Part shown: positions 1 through 6,933 of the stretch, piece by piece
Layout: the number at the start of each line of letters is the position of its first letter
How positions within the stretch are numbered: position 1 is the first letter of the stretch
Assembly (NCBI GenBank): GCA_028711355.1
Contig: JAQTSL010000109.1
Location: forward strand, 1-10,409
DNA length: 10,409 bases
Source: Rhodoferax sp.
Lineage (GTDB): Bacteria > Pseudomonadota > Gammaproteobacteria > Burkholderiales > Burkholderiaceae_C
Reading direction: 5' to 3'
Program-made: the position numbers and the translations under genes
Notes under the pieces: model-generated
Database searches by the model: none
Seen by the model: the letters and a program-made list of their open reading frames with translations, nothing else
Told to the model about the DNA's origin: nothing

Positions 1-2
1 AG

Positions 3-974
3 ACCGTGTTTATTGGCGGCGGCACGCCCAGCCTGTTTTCGCCAAACGCCATTGACCAGTTGATTGGCGGCATTCGCGCCCGCTTGCGGCTGGCGGCCAA
101 TGCCGAGATCACGCTCGAAGCCAACCCCGCCACCTTCGAGGTGGAACGCTTCAAGGCGTTCAGGGCGGCCGGTGTGACGCGCCTGTCGGTCGGCGTGCAG
201 AGTTTCAATGACGACTTTCTGCAAACCTTGGGTCGTGTACATAATCGGGCGCAAGCGCTTGCTGCGATTGCGCAGGCAGCTACTGTTTTTGACACATTTA
301 ATCTGGATTTAATGTATGCGCTGCCGGGCCAGACGCTGGCGCTGTTGCGTGCCGATGTGCAAACCGCCTTGTCGCTGGCACCGCCGCACCTGTCGATTTA
401 CCACCTGACGATCGAGCCCAACACCTACTTTGCCAAATACCCGCCCGCTGCGGTCGATGACGATTTGGCAGCCGACATGCTCGACCTGATCACCGACCTG
501 ACCGGCGCGGCTGGGCTGCAGCGCTACGAAGTCTCGGCCTACGCCCGGCCCGGCCACGCCTGCCAGCACAACCTGAATTACTGGCAGTTTGGCGACTATC
601 TGGGCATTGGCGCGGGCGCGCACAGCAAGCTCAGTTTTGCGCATCGGGTGCTGCGCCAGGTGCGCCTGCGTGAGCCGGCGCGCTACATGGCACAGGCGCT
701 GGCGGGCGCAGCGCTGGCGCAACAGTTTGAGGTCAAGCGCACCGAGCTGCCGTTTGAATTCATGCTCAATGCACTGCGGCTGGCGGGAGGTTTTCATCTG
801 AGCTTGTTTCCAGAACGCACCGGCCTGCCGCTGTCTGCGGTGCAGGCCACGCTGGCGCAAGCGGTGCAACAAGGCTTGTTGCTGCACGACGGCGACCATC
901 TGCAACCCAGCGTGCGGGGTTTTGACTTCTTGAACGATTTGCAAGCTTTGTTTTTGCCACACTTGGGTCGGTGA
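3..974 (+). CDS. hemW: HemW, heme chaperone (radical SAM family), 5' end outside the window
   Basis: C-terminal roughly four fifths of a HemW (formerly called oxygen-independent coproporphyrinogen III oxidase-like or HemN-like) protein. The reading frame is open to the left edge, and the GTG at 6 is an internal Val codon, so the gene starts upstream. Visible family signatures are GGGTPSLF at the left edge, LEANPATFE, GVQSFND, DLMYALPGQT, the SIYHLTIEPNT segment, YEVSAYARPGHACQHN followed by LNYW, and GIGAGAHS. A HemN_C-like C-terminal region follows from about 740 on. The CxxxCxxC cluster that binds the radical-SAM 4Fe-4S centre must lie in the missing part. Proteins of this family are about 380-410 residues; 323 are visible. 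Known of the family: HemW binds heme and delivers it to respiratory proteins and lacks true oxidase activity. True HemN is longer and has different N-terminal motifs. It lies 114 bases upstream of hemE on the same strand. Confidence 0.93.
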   Translation, partial: TVFIGGGTPSLFSPNAIDQLIGGIRARLRLAANAEITLEANPATFEVERFKAFRAAGVTRLSVGVQSFNDDFLQTLGRVHNRAQALAAIAQAATVFDTFNLDLMYALPGQTLALLRADVQTALSLAPPHLSIYHLTIEPNTYFAKYPPAAVDDDLAADMLDLITDLTGAAGLQRYEVSAYARPGHACQHNLNYWQFGDYLGIGAGAHSKLSFAHRVLRQVRLREPARYMAQALAGAALAQQFEVKRTELPFEFMLNALRLAGGFHLSLFPERTGLPLSAVQATLAQAVQQGLLLHDGDHLQPSVRGFDFLNDLQALFLPHLGR

Positions 975-1088
975 AGGGGCGGGTTCACCCGAACTGCATT
1001 TTGGTTTAGTTGAGGTCTGACGCAGCGCAGGCAGCGCGAGCGCGTCGGGTGGCGATAATCGCGGCTTTCCTCCTCTACCGGGACCGTC

Positions 1089-2192
1089 ATGACTACTTCT
1101 TCCTTTGCCCCCCTGCAAAACGACACCTTCCTGCGCGCCTGCCTGCGCCAAGCCACCGACTACACCCCGATTTGGATGATGCGCCAGGCCGGGCGCTTTT
1201 TGCCCGAATACCGCGCCACGCGCGCCAAAGCTGGCAGCTTTATGGGCTTGGCCACCAACACCGATTACGCCACCGAAGTCACGATCCAGCCAACCGAGCG
1301 GTTCCCGATCGACGCGGCGATTTTGTTCAGTGACATCCTGACCGTGCCCGACGCGATGGGCCTGGGCCTGTCGTTCGCCGAGGGCGAAGGCCCCAAATTT
1401 GCCACGGCGGTGCGTGACGAAGCGGCGGTAGCCAAACTAGCCGTGCCAGACATGGCCAAGCTGCGCTACGTGTTTGACGCGGTCAGCTCGATCCGCAAGG
1501 CGCTCAAGGGGCGCTTGCCGTTGATCGGCTTTTCTGGCAGCCCCTGGACGCTGGCGTGTTACATGGTCGAAGGCGGCAGCTCGGACGACTACCACCGCGT
1601 CAAGACCATGTTGTACAGCCGGCCAGACCTGCTGCATCGCATTTTGCAGATCAACGCCGACGCGGTGGCGCTGTACCTGAACACCCAGATCGAAGCCGGC
1701 GCGCAAGCGGTGATGGTGTTTGACAGTTGGGGCGGCGTGCTGGCTGACGGCGCGTTTCAAGAATTCAGCCTGGCCTACAACCGCCGCGTCCTGGCGCAAC
1801 TGCACAAGACCTACCACGGCGCCACCATTCCCAGCATTCTGTTCACCAAGGGCGGCGGCCTGTGGCTGCAAGAGATGGAGCCGCTGGACTGTAACGTGCT
1901 GGGCGTTGACTGGACGGTTAACCTGGCCCAGGCGCGTCTGATGGTCGGCGCCAGCAAGGCGATTCAGGGCAATCTGGACCCGGCCGTGCTGTTTGCCCCG
2001 CCGGCGCAGATCGAGCAAGAGGTGATCCGCACGCTCAACGCGTTTGGCACACCTTACACCGGGGACGCCACCGGCCCGACCCAGATCTTTAACCTGGGCC
2101 ATGGCATCAGCCAGCACACCCCGGTGGAGCACGTCGCGGCATTGGTCGAAGCGGTGCACAAACATTCACGCGCCATGCGTGGCGCTTGCTGA
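1089..2192 (+). CDS. hemE: Uroporphyrinogen decarboxylase
   Basis: Complete 367-residue HemE, the usual length. It decarboxylates the four acetate side chains of uroporphyrinogen III to give coproporphyrinogen III in the cytoplasm, a cofactor-free step of heme synthesis. Signature 1 is seen at residues 27-42 (PIWMMRQAGRFLPEYR), with the substrate-contacting Arg/Gln/Arg. The invariant Asp is in FSDIL (D82). Signature 2 is GFSGSPWTLACYMVEGG at 147-163. VFDSWGG lies in the middle, and the conserved C-terminal His is in NLGHGISQ (H338). The start is the first ATG that gives the normal N-terminus; no strong Shine-Dalgarno precedes it. In betaproteobacteria hemE and priA are commonly neighbours, often near the atp operon, which fits the downstream gene here. 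The 975-1088 spacer shows no clear terminator, so read-through from hemW is possible. Confidence 0.97.
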   Translation: MTTSSFAPLQNDTFLRACLRQATDYTPIWMMRQAGRFLPEYRATRAKAGSFMGLATNTDYATEVTIQPTERFPIDAAILFSDILTVPDAMGLGLSFAEGEGPKFATAVRDEAAVAKLAVPDMAKLRYVFDAVSSIRKALKGRLPLIGFSGSPWTLACYMVEGGSSDDYHRVKTMLYSRPDLLHRILQINADAVALYLNTQIEAGAQAVMVFDSWGGVLADGAFQEFSLAYNRRVLAQLHKTYHGATIPSILFTKGGGLWLQEMEPLDCNVLGVDWTVNLAQARLMVGASKAIQGNLDPAVLFAPPAQIEQEVIRTLNAFGTPYTGDATGPTQIFNLGHGISQHTPVEHVAALVEAVHKHSRAMRGAC

Positions 2193-2248
2193 AGTCTTAG
2201 CACTTTTTGAACCATTTTTGAAGCCGTTGCAACAATAATTATTTTTAC

Positions 2249-2257
2249 TTATGCACA
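2249..2257 (+). promoter_or_regulatory. DnaA-box-like nonamer TTATGCACA
   Basis: Exact match to the DnaA-box consensus TTWTNCACA, within an AT-rich segment just downstream of hemE. On its own such a match could occur by chance; it gains weight from the paired boxes about 170 bases away. Confidence 0.5.
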
Positions 2258-2422
2258 AAAATGAGCCATGGGCTAGACCCTACACGCTGCACAAGTGCCG
2301 CCAGCTACCAAACCCGTAGCATAGCCAACCTGTTGATTTAAAAAGGTTTTTAAATTTGCATCTTTTTTGGGCAATGTGACGAGTCCCTTGATTTTCAAGG
2401 CTTGCGGCGCACTATCGACGAG

Positions 2423-2443
2423 CTATCCACAAAGTTATCCACA
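2423..2443 (+). promoter_or_regulatory. Tandem pair of DnaA boxes
   Basis: CTATCCACA (2423-2431) and the strong-type box TTATCCACA (2435-2443) lie in the same orientation with a three-base gap. Such closely spaced direct boxes are typical of DnaA oligomerisation sites at origins and DnaA-controlled promoters. They end about 97 bases before the priA start codon. Confidence 0.65.
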
Positions 2444-2474
2444 GAAATGTGGGATGACCCTCAAAATCCCAAAG

Positions 2475-2487
2475 AATCAACAAGTTA
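2475..2487 (+). promoter_or_regulatory. Candidate IHF binding site
   Basis: AATCAACAAGTTA matches the enterobacterial IHF consensus WATCAANNNNTTR at every defined position. It lies 31 bases downstream of the paired DnaA boxes and 53 bases before the priA start. IHF sites beside DnaA boxes are a known feature of oriC architecture. The consensus is short and derived from E. coli, so a chance match is possible. Confidence 0.4.
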
Positions 2488-2540
2488 ACGCCTGTTTCAC
2501 CAGTTCACTTGAACAAAACCCGGCAAACCGAGCGCACACC

Positions 2541-4706
2541 ATGACGTACCGGATTGCAGTGCTGGTTCACACACCGGCGTACAGCCAGATGGCCGGCGCG
2601 CTGACGTATCTAAGCGATGCGCCGCTACCTGCCGGAACGCTGGTGCGGGTGCCGCTGGGCCAGCGCGAGCTGCTGGGCGTGGTGTGGGACGCCCCACCCC
2701 AGCCAGCAACCGCTGGCCTGCTAACGCCGATTGACCCTGACAAATTGCGCCCGCTGGCGGCGGTGTTGCGCGGTTTGCCCGCACTCAACGCCCACTGGCG
2801 TGCGCTGATCGCCTTTGCCGCGGGTTATTACCAGCGCTCGCTGGGCGAGGTAGCGCTGGCGGCGTTGCCGCCGCAGTTGCGTGACCTCAGCAACGTGCAG
2901 TTGGCCCGACGGCTGAAAAAATCTGCCCTTACTGGCGCCACCACGGCCCCGCATTGCGCCGACGCCCAAAGTACCGAAGGCACCGGTAACGGTTCGCAAA
3001 ACGCACCTGATTTAGTAGCGCTCAGCGCAGAGCAGGCAAGCGCTATCCGGCAATTTCATGCTAACCCAGGGCCGTTTCTGTTGTTTGGCGCCACCGGCAG
3101 CGGCAAGACCGAAGTGTTCATGCGCTGCTGCGCCGACCTGCTGGCGGCATCCGGCGCCGCGCAGGTGCTGGTGATGGTGCCAGAGATCAACCTGACGCCG
3201 CAACTCGAAGAGCGCTTCACGACACGTTTTGCGCCGGACTACGGCGTGGACGCAGTGGTGTCACTGCACAGCGGCATGACGCCGGCGCAGCGCCTGAAAA
3301 GCTGGCTGGCCGCGCACAGCGGGGCGGCGCGCATTGTGCTGGGCACGCGCATGGCGGTGTTTGCCTCGATCCCACACCTCAAACTGATCGTGGTCGATGA
3401 AGAGCACGACCCAAGCTACAAAAGCCACGAAGGGGCGCGCTATTCGGCGCGCGACCTGGCCATCTACCGTGGCCGCGTCGAAGGCATCAAAGTGCTGCTG
3501 GGCTCGGCCACGCCGTCGCTGGAGAGCTGGTATCACAGCCGCACCGCGGCCGAGGGCGGGCGCTACCTGCGGCTCCAGATGCCCAGCCGCATCGGCGCCA
3601 ACGCGGTGTTGCCACTGGTGCGCCGGGTTGATATGAACCACCAGCCCAAGGGCTGCGTGATCGCACCGCCGCTGCTGGCAGCCATGATCGAGCGCATTGC
3701 GTGCGGCGAGCAGTGCATGGTGTTTTTGAACCGGCGCGGCTACGCACCGGTGTTGACCTGCGACGCCTGCGACTGGAAGAGCAATTGCCCGCATTGCAGC
3801 GCCTACCGGGTGTTCCACAAGATCGACCGCACGCTGCGCTGCCACCATTGCGGTTTGAGCACGCCGGTGCCGCGTGCCTGCCCCGACTGCGGCAACCTCG
3901 ATCTGGGGTCGCTCGGCCGTGGCACCGAACGGTTGGAAGAGCAGTTGGCGCTGTTGCTGTCAGGCGTCACCCGCCCCGACGGCAGCGCGCTGCGCATTGC
4001 GCGCATCGACGCCGATACCACGCGCGCCAGAGGTGCCTTGCAAAGCCAGTTGGCGCAGGTGCACGCGGGCGCAGTCGATGTGCTGGTGGGCACCCAGATG
4101 ATCGCCAAGGGGCACGACTTTCGGCGCATCACGCTGGTGGCAGCTATCAACCCCGACAGCGCGCTGTTTTCCAGTGACTTTCGCTCGCCTGAGCGCCTGT
4201 TTAGCCTGCTGATGCAGGCAGCAGGGCGTGCCGGGCGTGACGCCAGCAACAGCCGCCGCAGCGAGATGTGGCTGCAAACCTTTCTACCAACGCACCCGCT
4301 GTACGAAGCGCTGAAAAACCACGACTACCCGGCCTTTGCCCAGGCGCAATTGGTCGAACGCCAGTTGGCCGGCATGCCGCCGTTCAGCTTTCAGGCGCTG
4401 GTGCGCGCCGAAGCCCGCACCCAACAGGCGGCGCAAGCGTTTCTGAACCTGGCCAGCGCCGCCAGCGCGGTCATGCCCGAAGCTGCAGCGTTGCGCGCGC
4501 ACCTCACGCTGTACCCGGCGGTGCCGATGAGTATGCAACGCGTGGCCAATGTCGAGCGCGCGCAGATGCTGATCGAAAGCGCTTCGCGCACCGCCTTGCA
4601 GCGCTTTTTAAGTGCCTGGCAAGCGGTGCTGCACGCGCAGCGCGCGCAACCCGAATGCAAGGGCCTGCTGCGCTGGGCGGTGGATGTCGATCCGCTGCTG
4701 ATCTGA
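2541..4706 (+). CDS. priA: Primosomal protein N' (PriA), replication restart 3'-5' helicase
   Basis: Complete PriA of 721 residues, close to the 732 of E. coli. It recognises abandoned replication forks and D-loops, unwinds the lagging arm and starts primosome assembly to reload DnaB. An N-terminal 3'-DNA-end-binding domain begins MTYRIAVLVHTPAYSQ. Walker A is GATGSGKT at 183-190 and Walker B is DEEH at 286-289. The two-zinc module carries all eight cysteines (C407, C410, C416, C419, C434, C437, C447, C450). GTERLEEQ starts at 461, and helicase motif VI is QAAGRAGR at 559-566. The ATG at 2541 was chosen because the N-terminal domain starts there. The frame is open upstream to a TTG at 2367, but those 58 residues look unlike PriA and overlap the DnaA/IHF sites. 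No strong ribosome binding site is visible. Confidence 0.97.
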   Translation: MTYRIAVLVHTPAYSQMAGALTYLSDAPLPAGTLVRVPLGQRELLGVVWDAPPQPATAGLLTPIDPDKLRPLAAVLRGLPALNAHWRALIAFAAGYYQRSLGEVALAALPPQLRDLSNVQLARRLKKSALTGATTAPHCADAQSTEGTGNGSQNAPDLVALSAEQASAIRQFHANPGPFLLFGATGSGKTEVFMRCCADLLAASGAAQVLVMVPEINLTPQLEERFTTRFAPDYGVDAVVSLHSGMTPAQRLKSWLAAHSGAARIVLGTRMAVFASIPHLKLIVVDEEHDPSYKSHEGARYSARDLAIYRGRVEGIKVLLGSATPSLESWYHSRTAAEGGRYLRLQMPSRIGANAVLPLVRRVDMNHQPKGCVIAPPLLAAMIERIACGEQCMVFLNRRGYAPVLTCDACDWKSNCPHCSAYRVFHKIDRTLRCHHCGLSTPVPRACPDCGNLDLGSLGRGTERLEEQLALLLSGVTRPDGSALRIARIDADTTRARGALQSQLAQVHAGAVDVLVGTQMIAKGHDFRRITLVAAINPDSALFSSDFRSPERLFSLLMQAAGRAGRDASNSRRSEMWLQTFLPTHPLYEALKNHDYPAFAQAQLVERQLAGMPPFSFQALVRAEARTQQAAQAFLNLASAASAVMPEAAALRAHLTLYPAVPMSMQRVANVERAQMLIESASRTALQRFLSAWQAVLHAQRAQPECKGLLRWAVDVDPLLI

Positions 4707-4784
4707 TCGTTAAACCGAGAAAGTCCGTTAGGGCACAGATGGCTGGCGAGGCGAGTTGCGAGGCAGTTTGGGCGGGCGTGAGGC

Positions 4785-4805
4785 GTTCATAGCTCGGCTA
4801 TGAAC
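4785..4805. repeat. Perfect inverted repeat, 9-bp arms with 3-base loop
   Basis: GTTCATAGC and GCTATGAAC flank TCG, giving a perfect 9-bp hairpin 78 bases beyond the priA stop. No T-run follows on either strand, so an intrinsic terminator of standard form is not supported. A second smaller hairpin, CGGTC/GACCG at 4815-4830, follows directly. The surrounding 4707-4923 spacer shows no convincing gene. The hairpin could be a dispersed repeat, a bidirectional transcription end between the converging priA and methyltransferase genes, or an operator. Confidence 0.6.
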
Positions 4806-4870
4806 AACGAATGACGGTCCAAAATGACCGCAAATCGGCCGCCAGCCGCTGCACCTCGTGTCACTTTTGG

Positions 4871-4916
4871 TCTGTCCCGCAATTGATCAGAGGGGACAGA
4901 GCTAAAGATCTGTCCC
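4871..4916. repeat. REP-like element with three copies of TCTGTCCC/GGGACAGA
   Basis: Octamer half-sites lie at 4871-4878 (TCTGTCCC), 4893-4900 (GGGACAGA) and 4909-4916 (TCTGTCCC). The last two form an 8-bp stem with an 8-base loop; the first two can form an alternative stem. The same octamers, the adjoining GCAA and the same 8-base stem-loop geometry recur in the 8470-8569 array, there in the opposite overall orientation. The element lies just beyond the 3' end of the methyltransferase gene, a usual place for extragenic palindromes. Confidence 0.7.
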
Positions 4917-4923
4917 GCAGGTA

Positions 4924-5718
4924 TCAGGAGGCCTTGGTAGCGACCACGACCTGGAAGTTGCCAAAAAACACCACGTGGCGTTCGCAGGTGACGCCGGGCA
5001 TGGCGTGCAGCATCTCGACCGGGTCGTGCGTGTTCCACAGCGCCAGACCGTACGGCTCAAACACCTTGAAATAGGTCCAGCTCAAGGCACGCAGTACCCA
5101 GGAACGCGGTTTGTGGAATTCGCCCAGGAACAGCTTGCCACCGGGCTGCAGCACGCGGATGGCTTCTTTCAGCGCCTCACCTTTGAGGTGGTGCGGCAGC
5201 TCGTGCAGCAAAAAGAACATCACGTTGGCGCTGACCGACGCGTCGGGCTGCTTCAGGCCAATCGCGTTGTCTTGCACATAGACGGTTTGGCCACCGTATT
5301 GGGTCAGCTTGCGCTGGGCGTGGTCGAGTTCGTTTTTGATGATGTCGGCCACCACTACCTTGTCAGCGCCAGACTTGACCGCCGCTTCCACCACGCGCGG
5401 CATCACGTTGCCAAACGCGCACGAGGTGATCAGCGCCTGCTTGCCGCGCAAATCCATCTGGTTGATGCCGTGCGTGATGATCGACACCAGGCGGCTGTAC
5501 TGGAACAACAAAATGGCGGCGATGACCGGTTGGTAATCGACAAAGCGGATCAGCCGCATATTGGAATAGATCGGATAGACGTGCGCTGCCTCGTGCGTCA
5601 GTTGCCCCATGGCGCCGCGCATCAACAGCGCGCCGCGTGTCATGGTAAAGAAAAACAGGGCGGTTCCAGCCAGTACCACCACCAGCGCGGTCATGCTGTA
5701 AGTCAACCAGGTCGTCAT
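4924..5718 (-). CDS. Membrane-anchored SAM-methyltransferase-like protein, possible rhodoquinone biosynthesis protein RquA
   Basis: Complete 264-residue protein. Residues about 8-26 form one hydrophobic segment, probably a membrane anchor. A Rossmann-type methyltransferase fold follows from about 90. The motif I position reads ALITSCAFGN (95-104) rather than the usual D/E-x-G-x-G-x-G loop. VVVADI (121-126) fits the second strand with its acidic end. FFLLHELP (168-175) and LQPGGKLFLGEFHKP (190-204) complete the core. An atypical motif I, an aromatic N-terminal stretch (RFVDYQPVIAAILLFQYSRL) and the FFLLHE and FHKP segments recall RquA. RquA is known to convert ubiquinone to rhodoquinone with SAM as amino donor, and it occurs in Rhodoferax-like bacteria. 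I am fairly sure of the methyltransferase fold and only moderately of RquA; a UbiE-like methyltransferase of other function is the alternative. AAAGGA at 5728-5733 supports the start. The gene converges with priA. Confidence 0.85.
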   Translation of the reverse strand: MTTWLTYSMTALVVVLAGTALFFFTMTRGALLMRGAMGQLTHEAAHVYPIYSNMRLIRFVDYQPVIAAILLFQYSRLVSIITHGINQMDLRGKQALITSCAFGNVMPRVVEAAVKSGADKVVVADIIKNELDHAQRKLTQYGGQTVYVQDNAIGLKQPDASVSANVMFFLLHELPHHLKGEALKEAIRVLQPGGKLFLGEFHKPRSWVLRALSWTYFKVFEPYGLALWNTHDPVEMLHAMPGVTCERHVVFFGNFQVVVATKAS

Positions 5719-5859
5719 TTGAATTTATCCTTTGCAATCAAATCATCGTCTCGACGGGACTTCGAAAAACCGCCATTAGACCGTCGTTACCAGATAGAAA
5801 CTTGAGATAAATCAGGTTTTAGGTAAAAACCCGCTATTCCTGCCGCCGCTTGGCGCAGA

Positions 5860-6825
5860 TTAGCTCAACAACGCCACCGCCATAGAAAATGTGACAAACG
5901 CAGCGGCGGTGGAGATCAAAATGATGCGCGCCACCCGGCCGTTGTCGGCGCCAAAGCGCTCGGCCAGCAGTGACACATTGCTGGCGCTGGGCAGCGCCGC
6001 GACCAGCACAATCACGGTCAGGGCAAAGCGGCCCAGCGGCAGGCCCAACTGGATCAGTCCGGCACCGATCAACAGCACCAGCAGCGGGTGCAAAAACAAT
6101 TTGAGCAAAGCCACCGGCAGATAGTCGCCCAGAGCAGGCGTTTGGACATGGCCAGCAGCAGCCAGCAGTTGCGATCGCGCCAATACCGCGCCAATGGTAA
6201 ACAGCGCCACCGGCGAGGCGGCGTCGGCCAGCATCCACACCACCTTGCCGACCGGAGCGGGTAACTCAAACCCAAACACCGAGGCCAGCGCCCCCAGCAG
6301 AATTGACCACGGCATCGGGTTGGTCAACACGCCCTTGAGTGCGTTTTTCAGCGCTTTGGCCACACCGTGCTGGTCAGCCCCGTCCAGCCGTGACAGCGCA
6401 ATGCATAGCGAGCTGATCACAATCATGTCGATCGCCATGGTAATGATGGTCGGCCCGGCCGCCCCCGCGCCCAGCAACGCCACCAGCAGCGGCACGCCCA
6501 TAAAGCCCGAATTGGGAAACGCCGCCACCAGCGCGCCAAAGGCGGCATCGTTCCAGCCGATGCGCGCATTCAGGCTGGTCGCCACCGTAAAAGCCACCAT
6601 GATCAGACCACAGAGCAGCCAGGTCAGCGCCACCGACAGGTCCAACAACTGGGCAATGGGCGTGTTGGCGCCAAAGCGGTACAGCATGCACGGCAGGGCA
6701 AAAAACAGCACAAAACCGTTCAGCCCGGGGATCGCTTCCAGCGGCAACATGCGCCGTCGCGCGGCCAGGTAGCCGCACAGCACCAGCGCAAAAAACGGAA
6801 AAGTGATCAGGAAGATGTTTAGCAC
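5860..6825 (-). CDS. AEC-family transporter (auxin efflux carrier / malonate transporter type)
   Basis: Integral inner-membrane permease with about ten hydrophobic segments and the Mem_trans fold. The N-terminus (LNIFLITFPFFALVLCGYLAA, split as LNIFLITFPFF and ALVLCGYLAA) and the conserved AFPNSGFMGVPLL loop in the N-terminal half are typical of bacterial AEC proteins. Some of these export or import small carboxylates such as malonate or malate; the substrate cannot be read from sequence. I chose the GTG at 6825, which gives 321 residues, because family proteins usually begin at this LNI...ITFPFF segment. Alternatives are ATG at 6855 (331 residues) and ATG at 6894 (344 residues), but both lie inside the palindromic repeat 6850-6922. 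No good Shine-Dalgarno precedes any of them. It follows the M48 protease gene on the same strand and may be co-transcribed with it. Confidence 0.85.
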   Translation of the reverse strand: MLNIFLITFPFFALVLCGYLAARRRMLPLEAIPGLNGFVLFFALPCMLYRFGANTPIAQLLDLSVALTWLLCGLIMVAFTVATSLNARIGWNDAAFGALVAAFPNSGFMGVPLLVALLGAGAAGPTIITMAIDMIVISSLCIALSRLDGADQHGVAKALKNALKGVLTNPMPWSILLGALASVFGFELPAPVGKVVWMLADAASPVALFTIGAVLARSQLLAAAGHVQTPALGDYLPVALLKLFLHPLLVLLIGAGLIQLGLPLGRFALTVIVLVAALPSASNVSLLAERFGADNGRVARIILISTAAAFVTFSMAVALLS

Positions 6826-6849
6826 AGGCAGCGGTGTTTTAACCTGTAT

Positions 6850-6922
6850 TGTCATGCCGGGCGACGACCCGGCAGCCATGGCTTTGGACACCATGGATTG
6901 CGGGTCGTCGCCCGCAACGACA
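6850..6922. repeat. BIME-like double palindrome (33-base inverted arms, 7-base loop)
   Basis: Arms 6850-6882 and 6890-6922 are inverted copies matching at 26 of 33 positions, including a run of 14 around GGGCGACGACCC. Each arm is also a palindrome: GCCGGG/CCCGGC at 6856-6873 and TTGCGGG/CCCGCAA at 6898-6917, each with a 6-base loop. This nested layout is typical of paired REP units. The element begins 11 bases beyond the protease stop codon and covers the two upstream candidate starts of the AEC gene, so the native permease gene probably begins at 6825. It may stabilise or terminate the protease mRNA. Confidence 0.8.
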
Positions 6923-6933
6923 GCTTTCTTTCA

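Larger units (their letters stand above)
2193..2540. promoter_or_regulatory. hemE-priA intergenic region with DnaA boxes, IHF site and AT-rich tract (origin-like or DnaA-controlled)
   Basis: A 348-base non-coding stretch that is markedly more AT-rich than its surroundings. It contains TTATGCACA at 2249-2257 and TTATCCACA at 2435-2443, both perfect fits to the DnaA-box consensus TTWTNCACA. CTATCCACA at 2423-2431 has one mismatch and lies in the same orientation as the 2435 box, with starts 12 bases apart. The segment 2331-2368 is about 82 percent A+T. A perfect match to the E. coli IHF consensus WATCAANNNNTTR lies at 2475-2487. This combination is typical of chromosomal origins, but a DnaA-regulated priA promoter or a DnaA-titrating site is equally possible. 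No gene is seen in it. Confidence 0.55.

Noticed and set aside
6..974. GTG at 6 as the true start of hemW
   Set aside because: The codon lies within the conserved strand leading to GGGTPS, and the essential Fe-S cysteine region would be missing; the gene is simply cut by the window edge.
975..1088. Possible hemE promoter or attenuator in the hemW-hemE spacer
   Set aside because: Only a short GGGT/ACCC inverted repeat and a distant CACCCGA/TCGGGTG pair were seen; no convincing -35/-10 or terminator.
1437..2165. Antisense open frame inside hemE
   Set aside because: The + strand is an unmistakable full-length HemE; the antisense translation has no recognisable features.
2367..2540. In-frame upstream extension of priA from a TTG start
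   Set aside because: The 58 added residues do not look like PriA, the start has no ribosome binding site, and the stretch covers the DnaA boxes and IHF site. The 2541 ATG gives a normal PriA length and N-terminus.
4975..5805. Antisense open frame opposite the methyltransferase gene
   Set aside because: His/Gln/Arg-rich translation with no motif, no ribosome binding site, and the opposite strand has a coherent protein with a good start.
5815..5831. AT-rich hairpin GGTTTT/AAAACC as terminator for the permease gene
   Set aside because: Six weak base pairs, only two of them G-C at the base, and no clean T-run after it on the - strand. The 5719-5859 spacer shows nothing stronger.
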